From Ixodes scapularis (taxonomy: Eukaryota; Arthropoda; Arachnida; Ixodida; Ixodidae): a stretch of DNA of 64,000 bases. Numbering within the stretch: the stretch's first letter is position 1; the number at the start of each line of letters is the position of its first letter. This document shows, in pieces, positions 21,378 to 33,002 of this stretch. The stretch is taken from NCBI RefSeq assembly GCF_016920785.2, contig NW_024609836.1, positions 12,058,018 through 12,122,017 of the forward strand, written 5' to 3'. A model generated the notes under the pieces. The model had not been told where the DNA came from. It searched no databases and saw nothing but the letters and a program-made list of their open reading frames with translations. Made by a program: the position numbers and the translations under genes.

Positions 21378-22520
21378 ATGAAGGCAGCTACTGTGCTCTG
21401 CAACAGGATTCTATCGTCTCCGAGGCCAAGACGAAAGTACTCCAGTTCAAAGAAACCTCATAAAAAAAAGCAGAACCTTCCACTAGGCCTACTCCTTGAA
21501 TGGGATCAGCGACGGCTCCGGCCCTTCAGCCTCCCAGGCCAGCAGCGAGCCTTCCTTCTTCAACCCATTCGCTGTCAAACTACGAAGTTGGATTTTTGGA
21601 AGCCAAACGACTGGAAGCGATGGATTACCCAGTGGGAATGCTACCAGATCACCTCTAGACTCCATTTCCAAAATGCTTTCACGAAGGTAAAGACATTCCT
21701 GTACGCCGTGGGTAAAGAAGCGAAAGATGTTCTCACGTCGCTCAACCCGTCAGAAGCAGAATTCAACGACTACTGCGTAGTGAGAAGGAAGTTCAATGCC
21801 CACTTTACTTGGAGCATAAATGTCGTCTTGGAAAGTGAAACTCAACATAAGAAAGCAAGAACCAAATGAGACAGCAAAGGCTCTTATTACAGCCTTACAC
21901 AGACTGGCATATTCCTGAGACTACACACCACTTCGCGAGGAGCTCACCTGCTGCGATCATTCCATTGTGCACCTTCTAGACAAACCGAAGCGAGAAACTC
22001 CACCTCAACGCTAAGCTCGCTTTTCAAAGCACGATGGCTGTAGTCCGACCCTAAGAAACCATTAAGCACCAACAGATGGAGCAGTTAAGCAGTAAGAGAG
22101 TCCAGGGAAATTGAGGAGTTCAGAAAAGCATACTCTAAAGCGAACAGCAAGTGAAGGGACCCACAGGTCCAGAACAGATTGCAATATAAAGGGCATTGCA
22201 ATATCAAGGGAACACATTGCAATATCAAATGCCAATGGTGCAGCAGCTGGCATAAACCCACAAAAACTTAACACACCGCGAGAAACAATAAGTTTAACAC
22301 CTTCAAGAAAGTAAGACGCCTCAAGTGTGTATGCCTCTCCAAGCATGCATCACCGCCTTTCACATCACAATACAACAAGCCAGATTTAAATGTTTCCCTT
22401 GGTGAGCTGGTACACGCTGATATTGAGGAACGCTGGTACATTAAAGCTAAAGTCAATGCAAAAGGAGTATGCAGAATCCAGATATTGTTACTACAGACTT
22501 GGAGGTGGATTATGACTTTA
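21378..22520 (+). pseudogene. Decayed Ty3/gypsy gag remnant (K02A2.6-like lineage)
   Basis: The open frame 21378-21869 (163 codons) contains a typical gag stretch (LDFWKPNDWKRWI, then TFLYAVGKEAKDVL and VVRRKFNAHF) of the same lineage as the remnant at 15.9 kb. The similarity continues in broken frames, including a damaged zinc knuckle (CQWCSSWH near 22215-22240). Many stops follow and no pol domain is recognisable. The first about 70 codons of the open frame are not gag-like, so the ATG at 21378 is probably not the ancestral start. Confidence 0.7.
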
Positions 22521-23641
22521 GTCTTCTAACCACTGAGACTGACTAAATGGAAATGAATATTAGAAAACAACTGGCTTCTGGACACTTCTGACCTTTGAGA
22601 AGTAGTAATTTTACATTGAGCTATATTGGTGATCATCATCATTGTGCGCTATGATTCATAGTACACTCACAAGATGCAGAGAACAATGACAAAATTCACA
22701 AAATAGATGCCACCACTACTAAACCAAAGCTGCAAAATGTCCGAAATATTGACTGCTGTTGAAGGGTCCGTTATATCCGGATGCATGTTATAACAAAAAC
22801 TGTAATAATCGAAGTTGGCTCAATGACATAGGCAGGAAGACCAAACAAAATCGGTATGTTATAACCAAGTGTCTGCTGTAACCAGATAAGTTGTAACGAG
22901 GTTATACTGTACAATAAAAGGAACAAGAGACAAAGCTAAAAGCCTCGAGCGATGACCATTGGAGGAGAGGCGCATTTCGTACCTCTGAAACAAACACCAA
23001 AAACTGAAAAGTTAAATTAAGTCAACAGCTAAACAGAAAGGACTGGCAGCAAAACGACAGGCTCGCAGAAGCGTAGAAGTTTTGCATGTTGAAAGCTTAC
23101 ATGCGTGAAAGAAACAAAACAAAAAAATGACCGGAAGCATCACTAGCCAGGAACAAAAAAAAAAAGAAAACGTAAACACAGAAGGAGTGTACAGAACTCA
23201 AGATGTGCTAAAAGGAAAAGCAAACAAAAGAACACAAGGGGAAGAAACAAGCTCGTGCACATAAGAAGGCAGTCTTGGCATAAGCTTACATGCAGAGGCA
23301 CAAGAGACAAAGGGGTGGCTAAAATGTCCACAATAAATAGAAAAAAAAGACACACAGAAACAGTGCACAGATTCAAGGAAGTGTCCAGCAAGGAAGCAAA
23401 TATAACAGCAGGGTAAAAGGACAATCTCACATTAGAGAAGTTGCACATAGGCTTACACGCAGAATGTAAAAAAATCAGTGTGAGCTGCAAACATATTTAG
23501 CAAGCACGAAATAATAAAAACAATTTCAATACAGGAACAATGCTAGAAAGAGCGCCATCCCAAACACAAGAAAGAAAGTAAAGAAGATTGGAATGACAAC
23601 AGGGAGAAAATGGCTACTGATGTCACTGAGACACTAAAACA
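22521..23641. other. Spacer: A-rich DNA and a possible MITE
   Basis: Around 22760-22915 the sequence contains repeated GTTATAAC and ends TAACGAGGTTATACTGTA, a style common in arthropod MITEs, but I could not fix both ends. The rest (22920-23640) is A-rich on the plus strand and probably includes the 3' untranslated region of the minus-strand P-like transposase that stops at 23642. Confidence 0.3.
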
Positions 23642-24708
23642 CTAATTCCTCCTGCGAGGTGCTGCCATTGAGTTGCTGCCAAATTCTCTGTTCTCAGTTG
23701 CCCTATCTGCAGCCTTGCGACTTTTTTCACGAAGGAAAAGTTGCAGCCGTGCATGGCAAAAGCGCCTGATCAGTTTAGTTTTGATGTCATGGCAATCGGG
23801 CAGCCGAACAGACTGGCACTCTGCGGCCATCCTTGCTGACAGGCTCTCCAGGATACCTTGTGCACCTACTAAATTGTGCATGAGACTGCGAAACACGCTT
23901 TCGCACCTTGAAAACAGTGTGCTTGCAGCCTCAGAGGGGCATGTCAGCGCATTGGGGACATAGTTCTTGAGCCTAAGGAGGCTATGTGCAGGCGTTGTGG
24001 TCACCTGAACTGCTGCAGCACAGATGTCGCACGTCACATTTTTCTTGATCACTGTGTGCACAATGTACCCACAGTAATAGACAAAGCTATTGTTCTCGGG
24101 ATCAGACATCTGTAGCTCAATTTCCTCAGGCGAAACATCACTGCATGCAGTTGGCACTGCAGTGAGGGCTGCCAGGTCAGTCAGGTAAAACGAGGCGTCG
24201 TCCAGTTCGTACGAGCCTGCTTTGGAAGTTTTGAGGTACTGCGACAGGGTAATCAACTTTAGGGCCATCTTAAACTCCAAGGGAGTTGGTATTGGATTGC
24301 CCTGTCGCACTACCGAAAACAAGTTTTCCAGGCAGTCTTGCGTGAACCGGGATGTCAAAACAAAAGAAAATGAGTGTTTCTCGATGAGCATCTCCTGCAG
24401 GTCTAGAACTGACTTCGTTGAGAGCACTACCCCTGCCTGTACGGGCTTGTATGCCCCATCCCCAATTTTCAGCTGGCGAAAAAGCTGCTGAAACTGGCCA
24501 GAAACTCGATTGCGCTTCTGTAGCTCGCCAGGTTTTGCTTGCTGATAGCAAGGACTGGGTGCCTGCTGCTCATGAGGTCGAGCCATTTGTTCACCTGCTC
24601 GAAAAACCGGGCTGTGGTGAGGAAGTCCTTGCTCCAGCCGTGGTTCTCCACCAGGAAACGAAGGGCAGTGGCCGTGGAGTGGCTCAGGACCTGCAGGGCA
24701 GCGCTGAC
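23642..24708 (-). pseudogene. C-terminal exon of the P-like transposase, frameshifted
   Basis: After a TTTGTAG acceptor the frame reads VSAALQVLSHSTATALRFL and continues to about 24480, where it hits a stop. A second frame then continues with VLDLQEMLIEKHSFSFVLTS and RFTQDCLENLFSVVRQG. It runs through a Cys-rich stretch (CGYIVHTV, CDICAAA) to a stop at 23642. The frameshift lies near 24470-24500. The RFTQDCLENLF motif is diagnostic for the family. Confidence 0.88.
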
Positions 24709-25977
24709 CTACAAACAACAGAATGAATTTTTCTTTAGTTTCTCATGTGCATAAAACGTTTTGTAAAATCAACTGAGGCTATGAAAAACTAAAAAGGTTG
24801 TAACCTCCTCCTCAGCAGAAGTACTATGTGAAGACTAACTGAACTTCCATTTAGGTTGCACACTGGATTGCTTTTCTTAGGCTTCTTATTATTATTTTCT
24901 TAGATGATTGTAATTTTTCTGCATACAGTTTTTCCTGGTGAAATTTTTTCTTAGGTTCTAAAACACATTTTGTGGTTGCAATTTTAAGCACAGTTAGGAA
25001 GTTATAACAATTCCTAATTTATGACAAACATCTATTGGCAAAGAAGCATGGAGCCAATTTTTTTTCTCTAGTGGGAATTAAACAGACAGTGATCATTTTT
25101 TTATTGCAGCAGCAGACTTAATCTTCTATATGGTAATTCCTGTTGCTTTGCTTAAAGCAAAAACATTAAAAATACAAATAGATAAAAAATGCACCTGCCG
25201 CAATCAGCAGACACTAGTTTCTACAGGTACTGACCACTCACTTCCTATAAACTGCTGTGGCAAGTAACAATTTCACAAACAATCATGCTACATTGGTTGT
25301 TTTGACACAACAAAATGTATTGTATCTATTAGGGTTTTATCTACCCTAAAACTAAAGATGGAACATAGAGGGAGGCATTTCAATGTGACCAATATTTTAG
25401 AAACATTTTTCCTTTACCGGTGCTTTTCTTTGATAAATACCTGCACTTTGTCTGCACAGTAGTAAAGCAGACTTTACTATCACCTAGATAGTCTAGAAGT
25501 GCTGAAAATATCAACTTCAATGTAAGAAGCACTCGTTAACTTTGTTGAAGGCATTTAGGGGAGTGGTGCCCCAGCTGTTTTCCAACATGCCTTATCTCGT
25601 AAGAAAGCTCTATGCTACAGCAGTCACAGTCTTCTCTTATTAAAGGGGCCATGCAACAATGTTTGGACTTCAGTCAAATGATTGTGGCAGTTGCTCCTTG
25701 TCGCGTCTAAATTAAAGAACTAAAAAAAATTTTCCACCATGCAAGTTAAAAAGAATGTCAAAGAATTGACGTTTTGGACACCTCCAAACCACTCTCAACT
25801 TGTACACTGTCTACCGAGTCACGTGCGCAGTGAGGCACAATGGGGATAGAAAGGATCTGGTTGGATTCTCTTTCAGAGCCTCCATTGCACATGAGGCACA
25901 TGGCCTCTGCTAGCATTTCAAATGGCGACTTTTAAGGTTAGTAGAAGTGATGTGGGGAGGGGCAAAGATAAGCGAGG

Positions 25978-26003
25978 GGGGGAAGAGAGAGAGAGAGAGA
26001 GAA
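25978..26003. repeat. (GA)n microsatellite
   Basis: A run of alternating G and A of about 20 bases, in a long intron of the P-like transposase gene. Confidence 0.8.
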
Positions 26004-26575
26004 GAGCGTGCCTCGCCGTAAGGAAGCTCGACTGACTTAGTGGCACAACGAGGTGAGGCTCAAGGGAGGAATAGTTTTTTTTTTCACCTCGGGCAGATGG
26101 TGCTACTAAAACTGAATATGGTACAACTTTGTCGATAATGTGAGGTTTTTGATGCATTTAGGTAATCATGTTGAAACGACAAGCCTAACCAATCGTGAAA
26201 TTTATACCGAAGATAGTATTCTTCCTGACCACATTTAACCTTATCACGCAAATGTGCAGTAACTTACCGTATTTATTCAAAAATAGGTGGACCTATTTCC
26301 GAACAATGCTCAAGAAGAGCCAATTATTGCGATTTACGGAAGAGGCCCGGGATGAGGAGGCACCGATAACATCGGAATGCTAAAATGAAATTTATGTGGA
26401 TCGCATTTTTTTTATTCCAAACATTATCTCTGCTTCGTCATTCGCCGTCTCCTTCCATACGTTTTCAGGATTGGTCTCCATGGGTTCTGGTAAAAGCACA
26501 AACATAGCATAACAAAGTGTTCGTTCCCCTATAGAATAGAAAAGCAAGACCTGTTATTTGCTGTAAATGCTCACC

Positions 26576-26795
26576 TTCATTTTCTCAAAATGATTTGGGT
26601 CCAGAAGCTCAGGACGAAGTTTAGGGGCCAGCTAGAATGTCAGGTCCTTCTGGAACTCCACCAGCTGGCGAATGGAGTCAAGGGACACAGTGGGGCACGT
26701 GAGGGTGTTGGCGGTCACAACGTCTGCTGACAGGACTATCGTCTGCCCACGCACAAGGTGCCTGTTCAAGTTCTTGATCAAGTGGGGAACATCAA
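26576..26795 (-). pseudogene. DVPHLIKN exon of the P-like transposase, with stop
   Basis: The acceptor TTTTTTTTAG precedes this exon and a GTGAGC donor follows. It encodes DVPHLIKNLNRHL and ends with APKLRPELLDPNHFEKMK, both conserved in P-element and THAP9 transposases. A TAG at 26632-26634 sits just before APKL. A Phe codon split across the upstream junction would restore the usual FDVPHLIKN start. Confidence 0.85.
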
Positions 26796-27714
26796 CTAAA
26801 AAAAAATATTTCCTCCCCAGGTTGTTGCGGGTGGGGGTCTTGTTTGTTGTTCTGCTGTACCTGCCAGAGTAGATGTCGAAGTGCTGCTCAATGAACCTAT
26901 TATGAGTACCAATGTTTTGGCTGCTTTGCGGAGGGTTTGTATCACGGTGACGTAATTGTTGAGAGTTCGACATCAAACGGACACTTTTGTGTTCACTGCC
27001 CTGCTCGTATTCAACCTGCTGCTGTTCACAAAGCAGCTAAGCGGAGCACACAGCTACTGTAACCGATCACGAGTAGCGCTAGCTATTCATTGCAATCGAT
27101 GTTGGCACTGTTCGCACAAAAACCGATAACTCTTTGTTATGCATGTGAAAATAATGAATTTTGCATTCGAAACAAATTCAAAGTGAATCGTGGTTTTGGC
27201 TGAATATTGTTTTATTGAATATTAAAGAGTTGTTGCGCCTTTCTCCTTGCCTTTTACTACTGTTACACCATGCTTAAACGAGAAGTCAGCTGAACTCGCG
27301 AAGGTTGTTCCCAAGCTCCTAATAGCCCAATGATGAGCTCTGTTAAATTCAATCTAGCTATATCTATAGACCAGCCTCATGAAGTCCAGTACCTACATTG
27401 GGATGGCAAGTAAACGACAGATTTGACATAAAATTAAACCTATAAAGGAGCGCAGCCATACCTAAATGAGGGGGATTCGTAAATCTTTTTTGTTATATGA
27501 AGTATTTTTTTTTTATTCTGATTCAAAAAGAAAAGAAAACAAGCAAAAATAATGAATGGAGGTCTTTAGAACATTGCTGCCTAATATATACCCTTCCATA
27601 ATAGTCACAGTTAACTTTTGAAGATTTTACTGCAATGTAATATCAATAATCACAAATTTAAGTGTTTTTTTTTATTGCACCAGGTGTGCACATGCTTTAT
27701 ACTAGTTTGAAGGT

Positions 27715-28050
27715 GTGTTTTTCACCTAAGCGTGGAGCTACGCTGCAGAGAAGCGAGTTGCGAGATCGCTGCGTCCACTCCACGGGTATGCGGAGCGATA
27801 GTTTCTCTGCTTATTGCACAGGGGTCGCGATGATCTCAGAACGTCGAGCTCTTATTGGCTCATTGAAAAAACAAATAGGGGGTAGACCTCAAGGCATCTA
27901 GCACTGAAGTTTACCCACTATCCTTTCAATCAAAGCCAATCAGAGCTCGGTGTCATTCTGACGTCCCCGCGATCCTTGCGCAAGAAGCAGACGCCTTGCT
28001 CTCCGCATTGCTTCTCCGTAGTGCAACTTCGCTTGAGGAGAAGCCACTCA
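27715..28050. repeat. Foldback element with arms over 100 bp
   Basis: The region from about 27715 to 27868 (CACCTAAGCGTGGAGCTACG, later GTCGAGCTCTTATTGGCT) is an imperfect reverse complement of about 27937-28050 (AGCCAATCAGAGCTCGGTGT, later CGCTTGAGGAGAAGCC). The two arms leave a loop of about 70 bp. It sits in the intron where a P-like transposase block is missing. Confidence 0.65.
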
Positions 28051-28578
28051 AGGGGGCTAGCGCCGCAATCAACGCTTCGAAAAGTATGAATATCGCAGTT
28101 TATTTGGAAGCAAATATCAAATAACATATTATTTGAAACTGCTATTAGTAGATTAAAATATTTGTGCAACCCTACTCTTAGAACATAATACTTAGGCATA
28201 AGAAAACTACTTTGTTCATTTTCAATGGCATCGCCAACAATGCCACGTGCCAGACACTTCCAGTTTCCTTTTCGGGAACAGCTCCTTTTCGGTGCAGACA
28301 TGACGCAAATTGTGCACGAAAGCAGCCTTTGGAGCCGCATGTTATACGTTCTGGAGCAGTTTGGCACAATTGGCGCAGCAGTTCTACCGCTGTTATAGAG
28401 TACACCCAGGACTAACAAGTCGCACATTTTCTGACATGCGCCACAACGAGTAATGTGGTCCCGAGAAAATGATCCTTTTACCTATAATACACAAATTTCA
28501 GGAATTTTTCTCACCCTTCGCTGAAACACCCGGTATAAAATTAAACACAACTCATTAAGGCATGCAAGCATGACTCAC

Positions 28579-29007
28579 CAGTGTAGTGGTAGCAGATGAC
28601 TTGCTTCCATCGGGAGGATATGCCAGCAATTATGAACACCAGGGCATGGGTGGCAGACGGTGGCTCGGGGCGTGGTTCTTGAGGCACGGGCACTGCTGTC
28701 TGACCTGGTCCAGAACTGGTGCTTTTGTGGGTGCCAGATGGTGGCTTGAAGAATGGCGCTCCAGGCCCGGACACAGTTCTGAGACTGGGCTGGCTGGCAG
28801 GTGGTGGCTGCGAGGGTAATGCTCGGGGCACGGACATTGCAACGTAACCCCGGATGCAGCTGGTACTGGGGTCGTACTCAAACTTCTCAAAAAGGGTCAT
28901 CTCATCGAGCAGGAGAACGCATTTGCGCTCCTGAGGCTTCAGGTGCGCCACTTTTGTTTCCAGAAGCTTGAACACTTCCTCCAACACCCCAGGCTCGAAA
29001 CGGATGC
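28579..29007 (-). pseudogene. Central RNase H-like exon of the P-like transposase
   Basis: Bounded by TTATATTCCAG and GTGAGT. It encodes IRFEPGVLEEVFKLLE, then CVLLLDEMTLFEKFEYD with the first catalytic Asp, then CIRGYV and HALVFIIAGISSRWKQ. Between the last two motifs is a Pro/Ser-rich insert of about 65 residues not expected in the family. That insert is in frame and free of stops. Confidence 0.85.
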
Positions 29008-30917
29008 CTGGAATATAAGAAATTGGCAGCTTAAAAATGTTACCTTTTACCATGCCAAAATCCTGGGGTCATAAACTAGTCTTCCCCTGGCATGCACATT
29101 TCAGCAATCCACAATGTTCACCAGAAACGCAAATCGCTAAAGAACAATCTTTGTTTGGAACCATAAATGGAGCAGAATCTTTATAATGACTTGGGAATAA
29201 CCGAAGCTGGAGCTAAAATTGAAAATAATAAACAAGTTACTGACGCATTATAGCAGTGTATAGTGCCGCTTGGCATGGGCATGTGGCACTGAGCACTTCT
29301 TGTAGAAGTAGATATCAGGGACGAAGAAATTTTAATGTCAAAATATTTAGCAATTTACTTTTGGTTTCCCAACGGTTCAATGAAAAACCGAGCATTTGTT
29401 CATCAATTAAAGTGCATACTAGATATGACATGTTATTGGGTGAACATGTTATTTTGAGTACTATCATTGTTTTCCGCATGGAAGCCTAAAAACTATTATT
29501 TCTGGTGTTAGGTATAACACTATAGCACTGTAATGTCCAGCGTAGGCTACAAATTAATGCTCCTGGCAATGAGGCCAGCATCGGCATGTGCCCCTACTGA
29601 CGAAGCGAAGCTGCAGAGAAGCGTATGACCAGAGTGCACAGACGAGGTGCACATTTCATTTCGCCTGTGGTGTGTTGAGTGTCTAGTTTCTGGCAAAGAA
29701 CATGCTTAGACATTCTACTCCAAAAAATTATTTTGCATAAAAAAACAAAAAAAAAAGTAAAAGGAAGACAAGAACGTCTGAGGATTTCTAAATAAATATA
29801 AGTTAAAAGTGTATCTTTTATCATTCATTTTTCAGCATTTAAGTCAAGCCAAAGTAAGCCAGTTTCAAGAAAATGCTAAACTGATAACAAAAGTTACTCA
29901 CCAGAAGGTCTAATTAATCATAAGTAAACAAATTTCCTAGTTTTACAGCAAGGAAAGCATTATTTTTCCCCATTTGAGTCTGGTAATTTCACTGCAATAC
30001 TTCATTTCAGCTTACTTAGATGGAATTGATGCTACGAGCTGATGGGACCAATCAGACAGAGTTAAAAAGGGTACCATCATGGTGTGTATCATGTTTCTGC
30101 TTGTGCTCTATGATCGCTGAAACAAGCATAAAGAGACAAGGCCCAGTAACCTGTGCTTCTGACACTGCTTCATTGATCCCATTAGCTCGTAGTGTCGGCT
30201 GCATCTGGACTTAAGCTGAAATAAAGTACTGTAGCTAATATAATTTTGGCATGCACAGCACGATACTCTTCACAAATCACAATCTGTGAAATGCTAATAC
30301 ATATATGATAGTGGCCAAAGACAAGGAGAAAAGCAGAAGAACTGGACACCATTGTGGTGTTCTCAAATTCAGCACTAGCTCGTCCAAATATCAGCACTGC
30401 ATGTCCAGTGAAGTAGACCTGCCAAAATCCCCATGTTTTTTTTTGTAATCTTCTGCATTTTTTTTATTACCATGGCTAGCAGGATTTCCCAACATCCGAA
30501 GGTTTGAATTTACTTTGTAAACCCAAGGTAAACATTTAACAATTTAAGCTTGTGAACTATATTTTAACTTTTAAATGCAGCAGCTCACACACGCAAAATG
30601 TTAACATGGAAATAAATGACCACTCTGATTTGAAGAGGTAATAATAGAGAAAACTACTTCTGACACAGCAATGAGGAAACCACAATCAATCATCAATATC
30701 CGACTGCGTTTTTAGCTAATTTAAAATTGAAACAGACCACCTTTATGATTTTAACAGAACTTGCATATCAATATAACCAAGCAAAAAAATTGGAACAGCC
30801 CTTTAGTAAAATATTTTCTGCATAAGAGTACTGCTTGATTTTCGAGCAAGAATACCAATTTCACTAACTGATGACATGGGGCTCTGAAGAAACCAAGTAG
30901 CCCGACAGCAAGCTTAC

Positions 30918-31305
30918 CCTCGAGTCTCCGCCGCAGTGTTCTGGCCGACGGCAACGGAAACCCCTTGTCCAGTAGCAGGTCATAGCCGATGCTGCCACAA
31001 GCAAACCGCATCTGCAATGACGACTTAACCGTGGCATTTGACCACTTCGACCCCCTGTTGCTACTCCTTGACAAGGCAGACAAATGGTCTGCAGAAAAGA
31101 GTTTTTGAAGATGCGCATGGAATGTGTCTTCCTTAGTCTTCTGGATGGCAGCCTGCCTCGATAAACGACGATTTTCATTTTCAAGGCGCCTGTTGGTTTG
31201 GGTCATCTGCTCAAACACATCGTCTGTCAGGCCAGGTTGAAGTGTCGGTGAAAACACTGGCTGGAGGGTCCCACAGCCCCCGGCAGCAGGTTCTTGCGGA
31301 TAAGG
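30918..31305 (-). pseudogene. Coiled-coil and helix-turn-helix exon of the P-like transposase
   Basis: The frame contains NRRLENENRRLSRQ (coiled coil) and then a stretch with KWSNATVKSSLQMRFACG and LPSARTLRRRLEG. This is the signature found between the THAP finger and the RNase H domain in THAP9-like proteins. It ends before a GTAAGC donor. The 5' limit is uncertain because it runs into the duplicated segment at 31280. Confidence 0.8.
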
Positions 31306-31756
31306 TTTAAAAACTGGTTAGAGCCAGAATTCACACCAAGCTGTGCAAGGACTGTGATGCGTACCAAACGGGCAGAGGCCCTCTGCTGGTCAGGGGCGCT
31401 GGAAGGATACTGCTGCAAACTGCCGGCTGCCTGCAGTATCAGGGTCGGTAACGTTAACCCTGAGCTATGGAGGGAGCTCAAAGATGCTTACGAAGAAGGC
31501 TCCACCAGTCGAGGGCACGGCCTGTTGGACAGCTTGCACCAGAACCGCACCGCCTCCGGCAGCAGGCTCCTGCAGACAAGGTTTAAAAACTGGTTAGTGC
31601 CAGAATTCACACCAAGCTACGCAAGGACTGTGATGCGTACCAAAAGGGCAGAGGCCCTCTGCTGCTCAGGGGTGCTGGCAGGGTACTGCTGCAAAGTGCT
31701 GGCTGCCTGCAGTATCAGGGTCGGTAACGTTAACCTTGAGCTACGGAGGGAGCTAA
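31280..31756. repeat. Tandem duplication of about 200 bp, offset 276 bp
   Basis: 31280-31480 and 31556-31756 are near-identical direct repeats, sharing for example GGTTTAAAAACTGGTTAG and CAGTATCAGGGTCGGTAACG. They lie in the 5' part of the linker exon of the P-like transposase. On the minus strand each copy can be read as ending in a PVFKP..QEPAAGG stretch, and the outer copy meets a GTAAGC, so exon duplication is possible. A 187-codon plus-strand frame spans both copies but shows no family resemblance. Confidence 0.85.
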
Positions 31757-32352
31757 AGGTGAGTGAGTCTCCACCGGCTGAAGGCAAAATTCATTCTCAG
31801 TCTCCCAGTGTAGCCTCGATCGAAGAGTCAAACACATACCCAGTTAGCCGAATCTGATAGTTGTCGATGGATGCAGCAGCACAAGTGAGACTCATATATG
31901 TGCCTCTTTCCTGGAACTTAGGGTTTTTACTTACATTGCACTAGGGGGCAGGAGTGGATCAGCCAAGTTTACCAGATGATGGTCGGTGCTGCATCATGCT
32001 GGAACACTGAATGATGATGTCTCATGCACTCTTGCACAAATGCACCGTACTCAGCAATCAATATGCAAAATGGCCCTCAGGCTGGGGATGTGCGGATATC
32101 AATAATTTTTTTTTAACGTGCATACATAGACGGTTTGTTTATTGTAAGGATAATGACACATATGTTTAAGGTGTGGTGATGCACTATATAACATTTCCAG
32201 AACTTCTAGACATCTTCATGATTTTGTTTTTGCTTGTGCAGATGGTCGCACAGCGTACATGAAGTTTCCTGGACGCATCACCGCACATTCATGTATATAT
32301 CCCACCAAGACATAACAGCTGAGTTATTTTTCTTCCGTCGCGTCATACTTAC

Positions 32353-32454
32353 TTGGCCTTTCGGTTGAGAGAAAATGGTGGGAACAGCTGTGCTTTTCAG
32401 CTTCCTCCAGCCATCATAAGATCTCGTTTGGAACTAGGAAGCGTCGAAATGGGC
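32353..32454 (-). pseudogene. THAP exon 2 with in-frame stop
   Basis: This 102-bp exon lies between a CTGCAG acceptor and a GTAAGT donor. It joins in phase 0 to exon 1, giving C-E-A-H-F, which completes the C2CH site. It ends with GWRKLKSTAVPTIF, the conserved AVPTIF box of THAP domains. A TAG replaces the position where SQF is usual, so a full-length product would need suppression. Confidence 0.85.
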
Positions 32455-32846
32455 CTGCAGTTAAGTCGGTAAGTAACTCTTTGAGCGACAGCAGCAATAA
32501 GAATGCAACCGCTCCAGCATACGAGAGGAAGGTAGGTCTGCGCTTTGGGAACACGTTTCAATGATCCCATAGTCACATTTATACAAATTAGAACACATTA
32601 GCAGCAACCCCAATCAACAGAGTGGTAACCATCCAAGTAAGATTAGTAGACGTGCCAAACGTCTGGCACTGGAGACGTGCCATCTGGCACGCACCATCGA
32701 AAAACAAAACTGGGGATTAATTTTGACTACCTGAGGATATTTTGCAATAAACCGCCGTTAGATCTTGAGCACCTGGTGATCAGTCGTCTTTCTGCAGTGC
32801 AGCGGAAGCGCGCAAGGACGCTACAGAGGCACTGCAAAAGCCTCAC

Positions 32847-33002
32847 CTCGCAAAGGAAAGTATAGTCCAGGGGATTCCACTTCGGGCCGCGTTTGATTCG
32901 GTCCAGCCACAGCTTCCTTCTCCTCGGCGATTTCGGGAGTTTAAACACCCTATTTCCTTTGGAGCTGTGGTTTGTACACCCCAGCGCGCAGCAACCGCCC
33001 AT
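32847..33002 (-). pseudogene. THAP zinc-finger exon 1 of the P-like transposase
   Basis: The exon starts with ATG at 33000-33002 and encodes the first two cysteines as CCALGC, then NRVFKLPKSP, the conserved Trp (KLWLDRIKR) and the third Cys in FLCE. It ends exactly before a GTGAGG donor. THAP domains bind DNA through a C2CH zinc site, and here the His lies in the next exon. The frame is clean. Confidence 0.85.

Larger units (their letters stand above)
23642..33002 (-). pseudogene. THAP9/P-element-like transposase gene, six exons, degenerate
   Basis: Read on the minus strand, the pieces follow the order of THAP9 and P-element transposases: THAP zinc finger (two exons), leucine-rich coiled coil with helix-turn-helix, first RNase H-like block with LLLDEM, FDVPHLIKN block, and C-terminal block with LTSRFTQDCLENLF. 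Each exon is bounded by plausible GT and AG sites and separated by 0.9-3.6 kb introns. Damage seen: a TAG in the second THAP exon, a TAG at 26632-26634, and a frameshift near 24480. No terminal inverted repeats were located, so it could be a P-like transposon copy or a host-domesticated gene gone bad. The first catalytic Asp region and the block with the DVPHLIKN signature are both present. The segment normally between them (with a DQG-type motif) is missing or unrecognised at 26.8-28.5 kb, where a foldback element sits. Confidence 0.8.

Noticed and set aside
25620..25930. Dispersed element starting at AAAGGGGCCATGCAACAATG
   Set aside because: It reminded me of a common tick repeat, but I could not find ends, inverted repeats or duplications to support a feature.
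31294..31857. 187-codon plus-strand gene in the duplicated segment
   Set aside because: There is no recognisable domain, and it is antisense to the transposase linker; it is listed as an oddity, not a gene.
32847..33002. THAP exon as part of the plus-strand transposase-like gene
   Set aside because: It is on the opposite strand, and its splice phase fits the next P-like exon (C-E-A-H-F) exactly.
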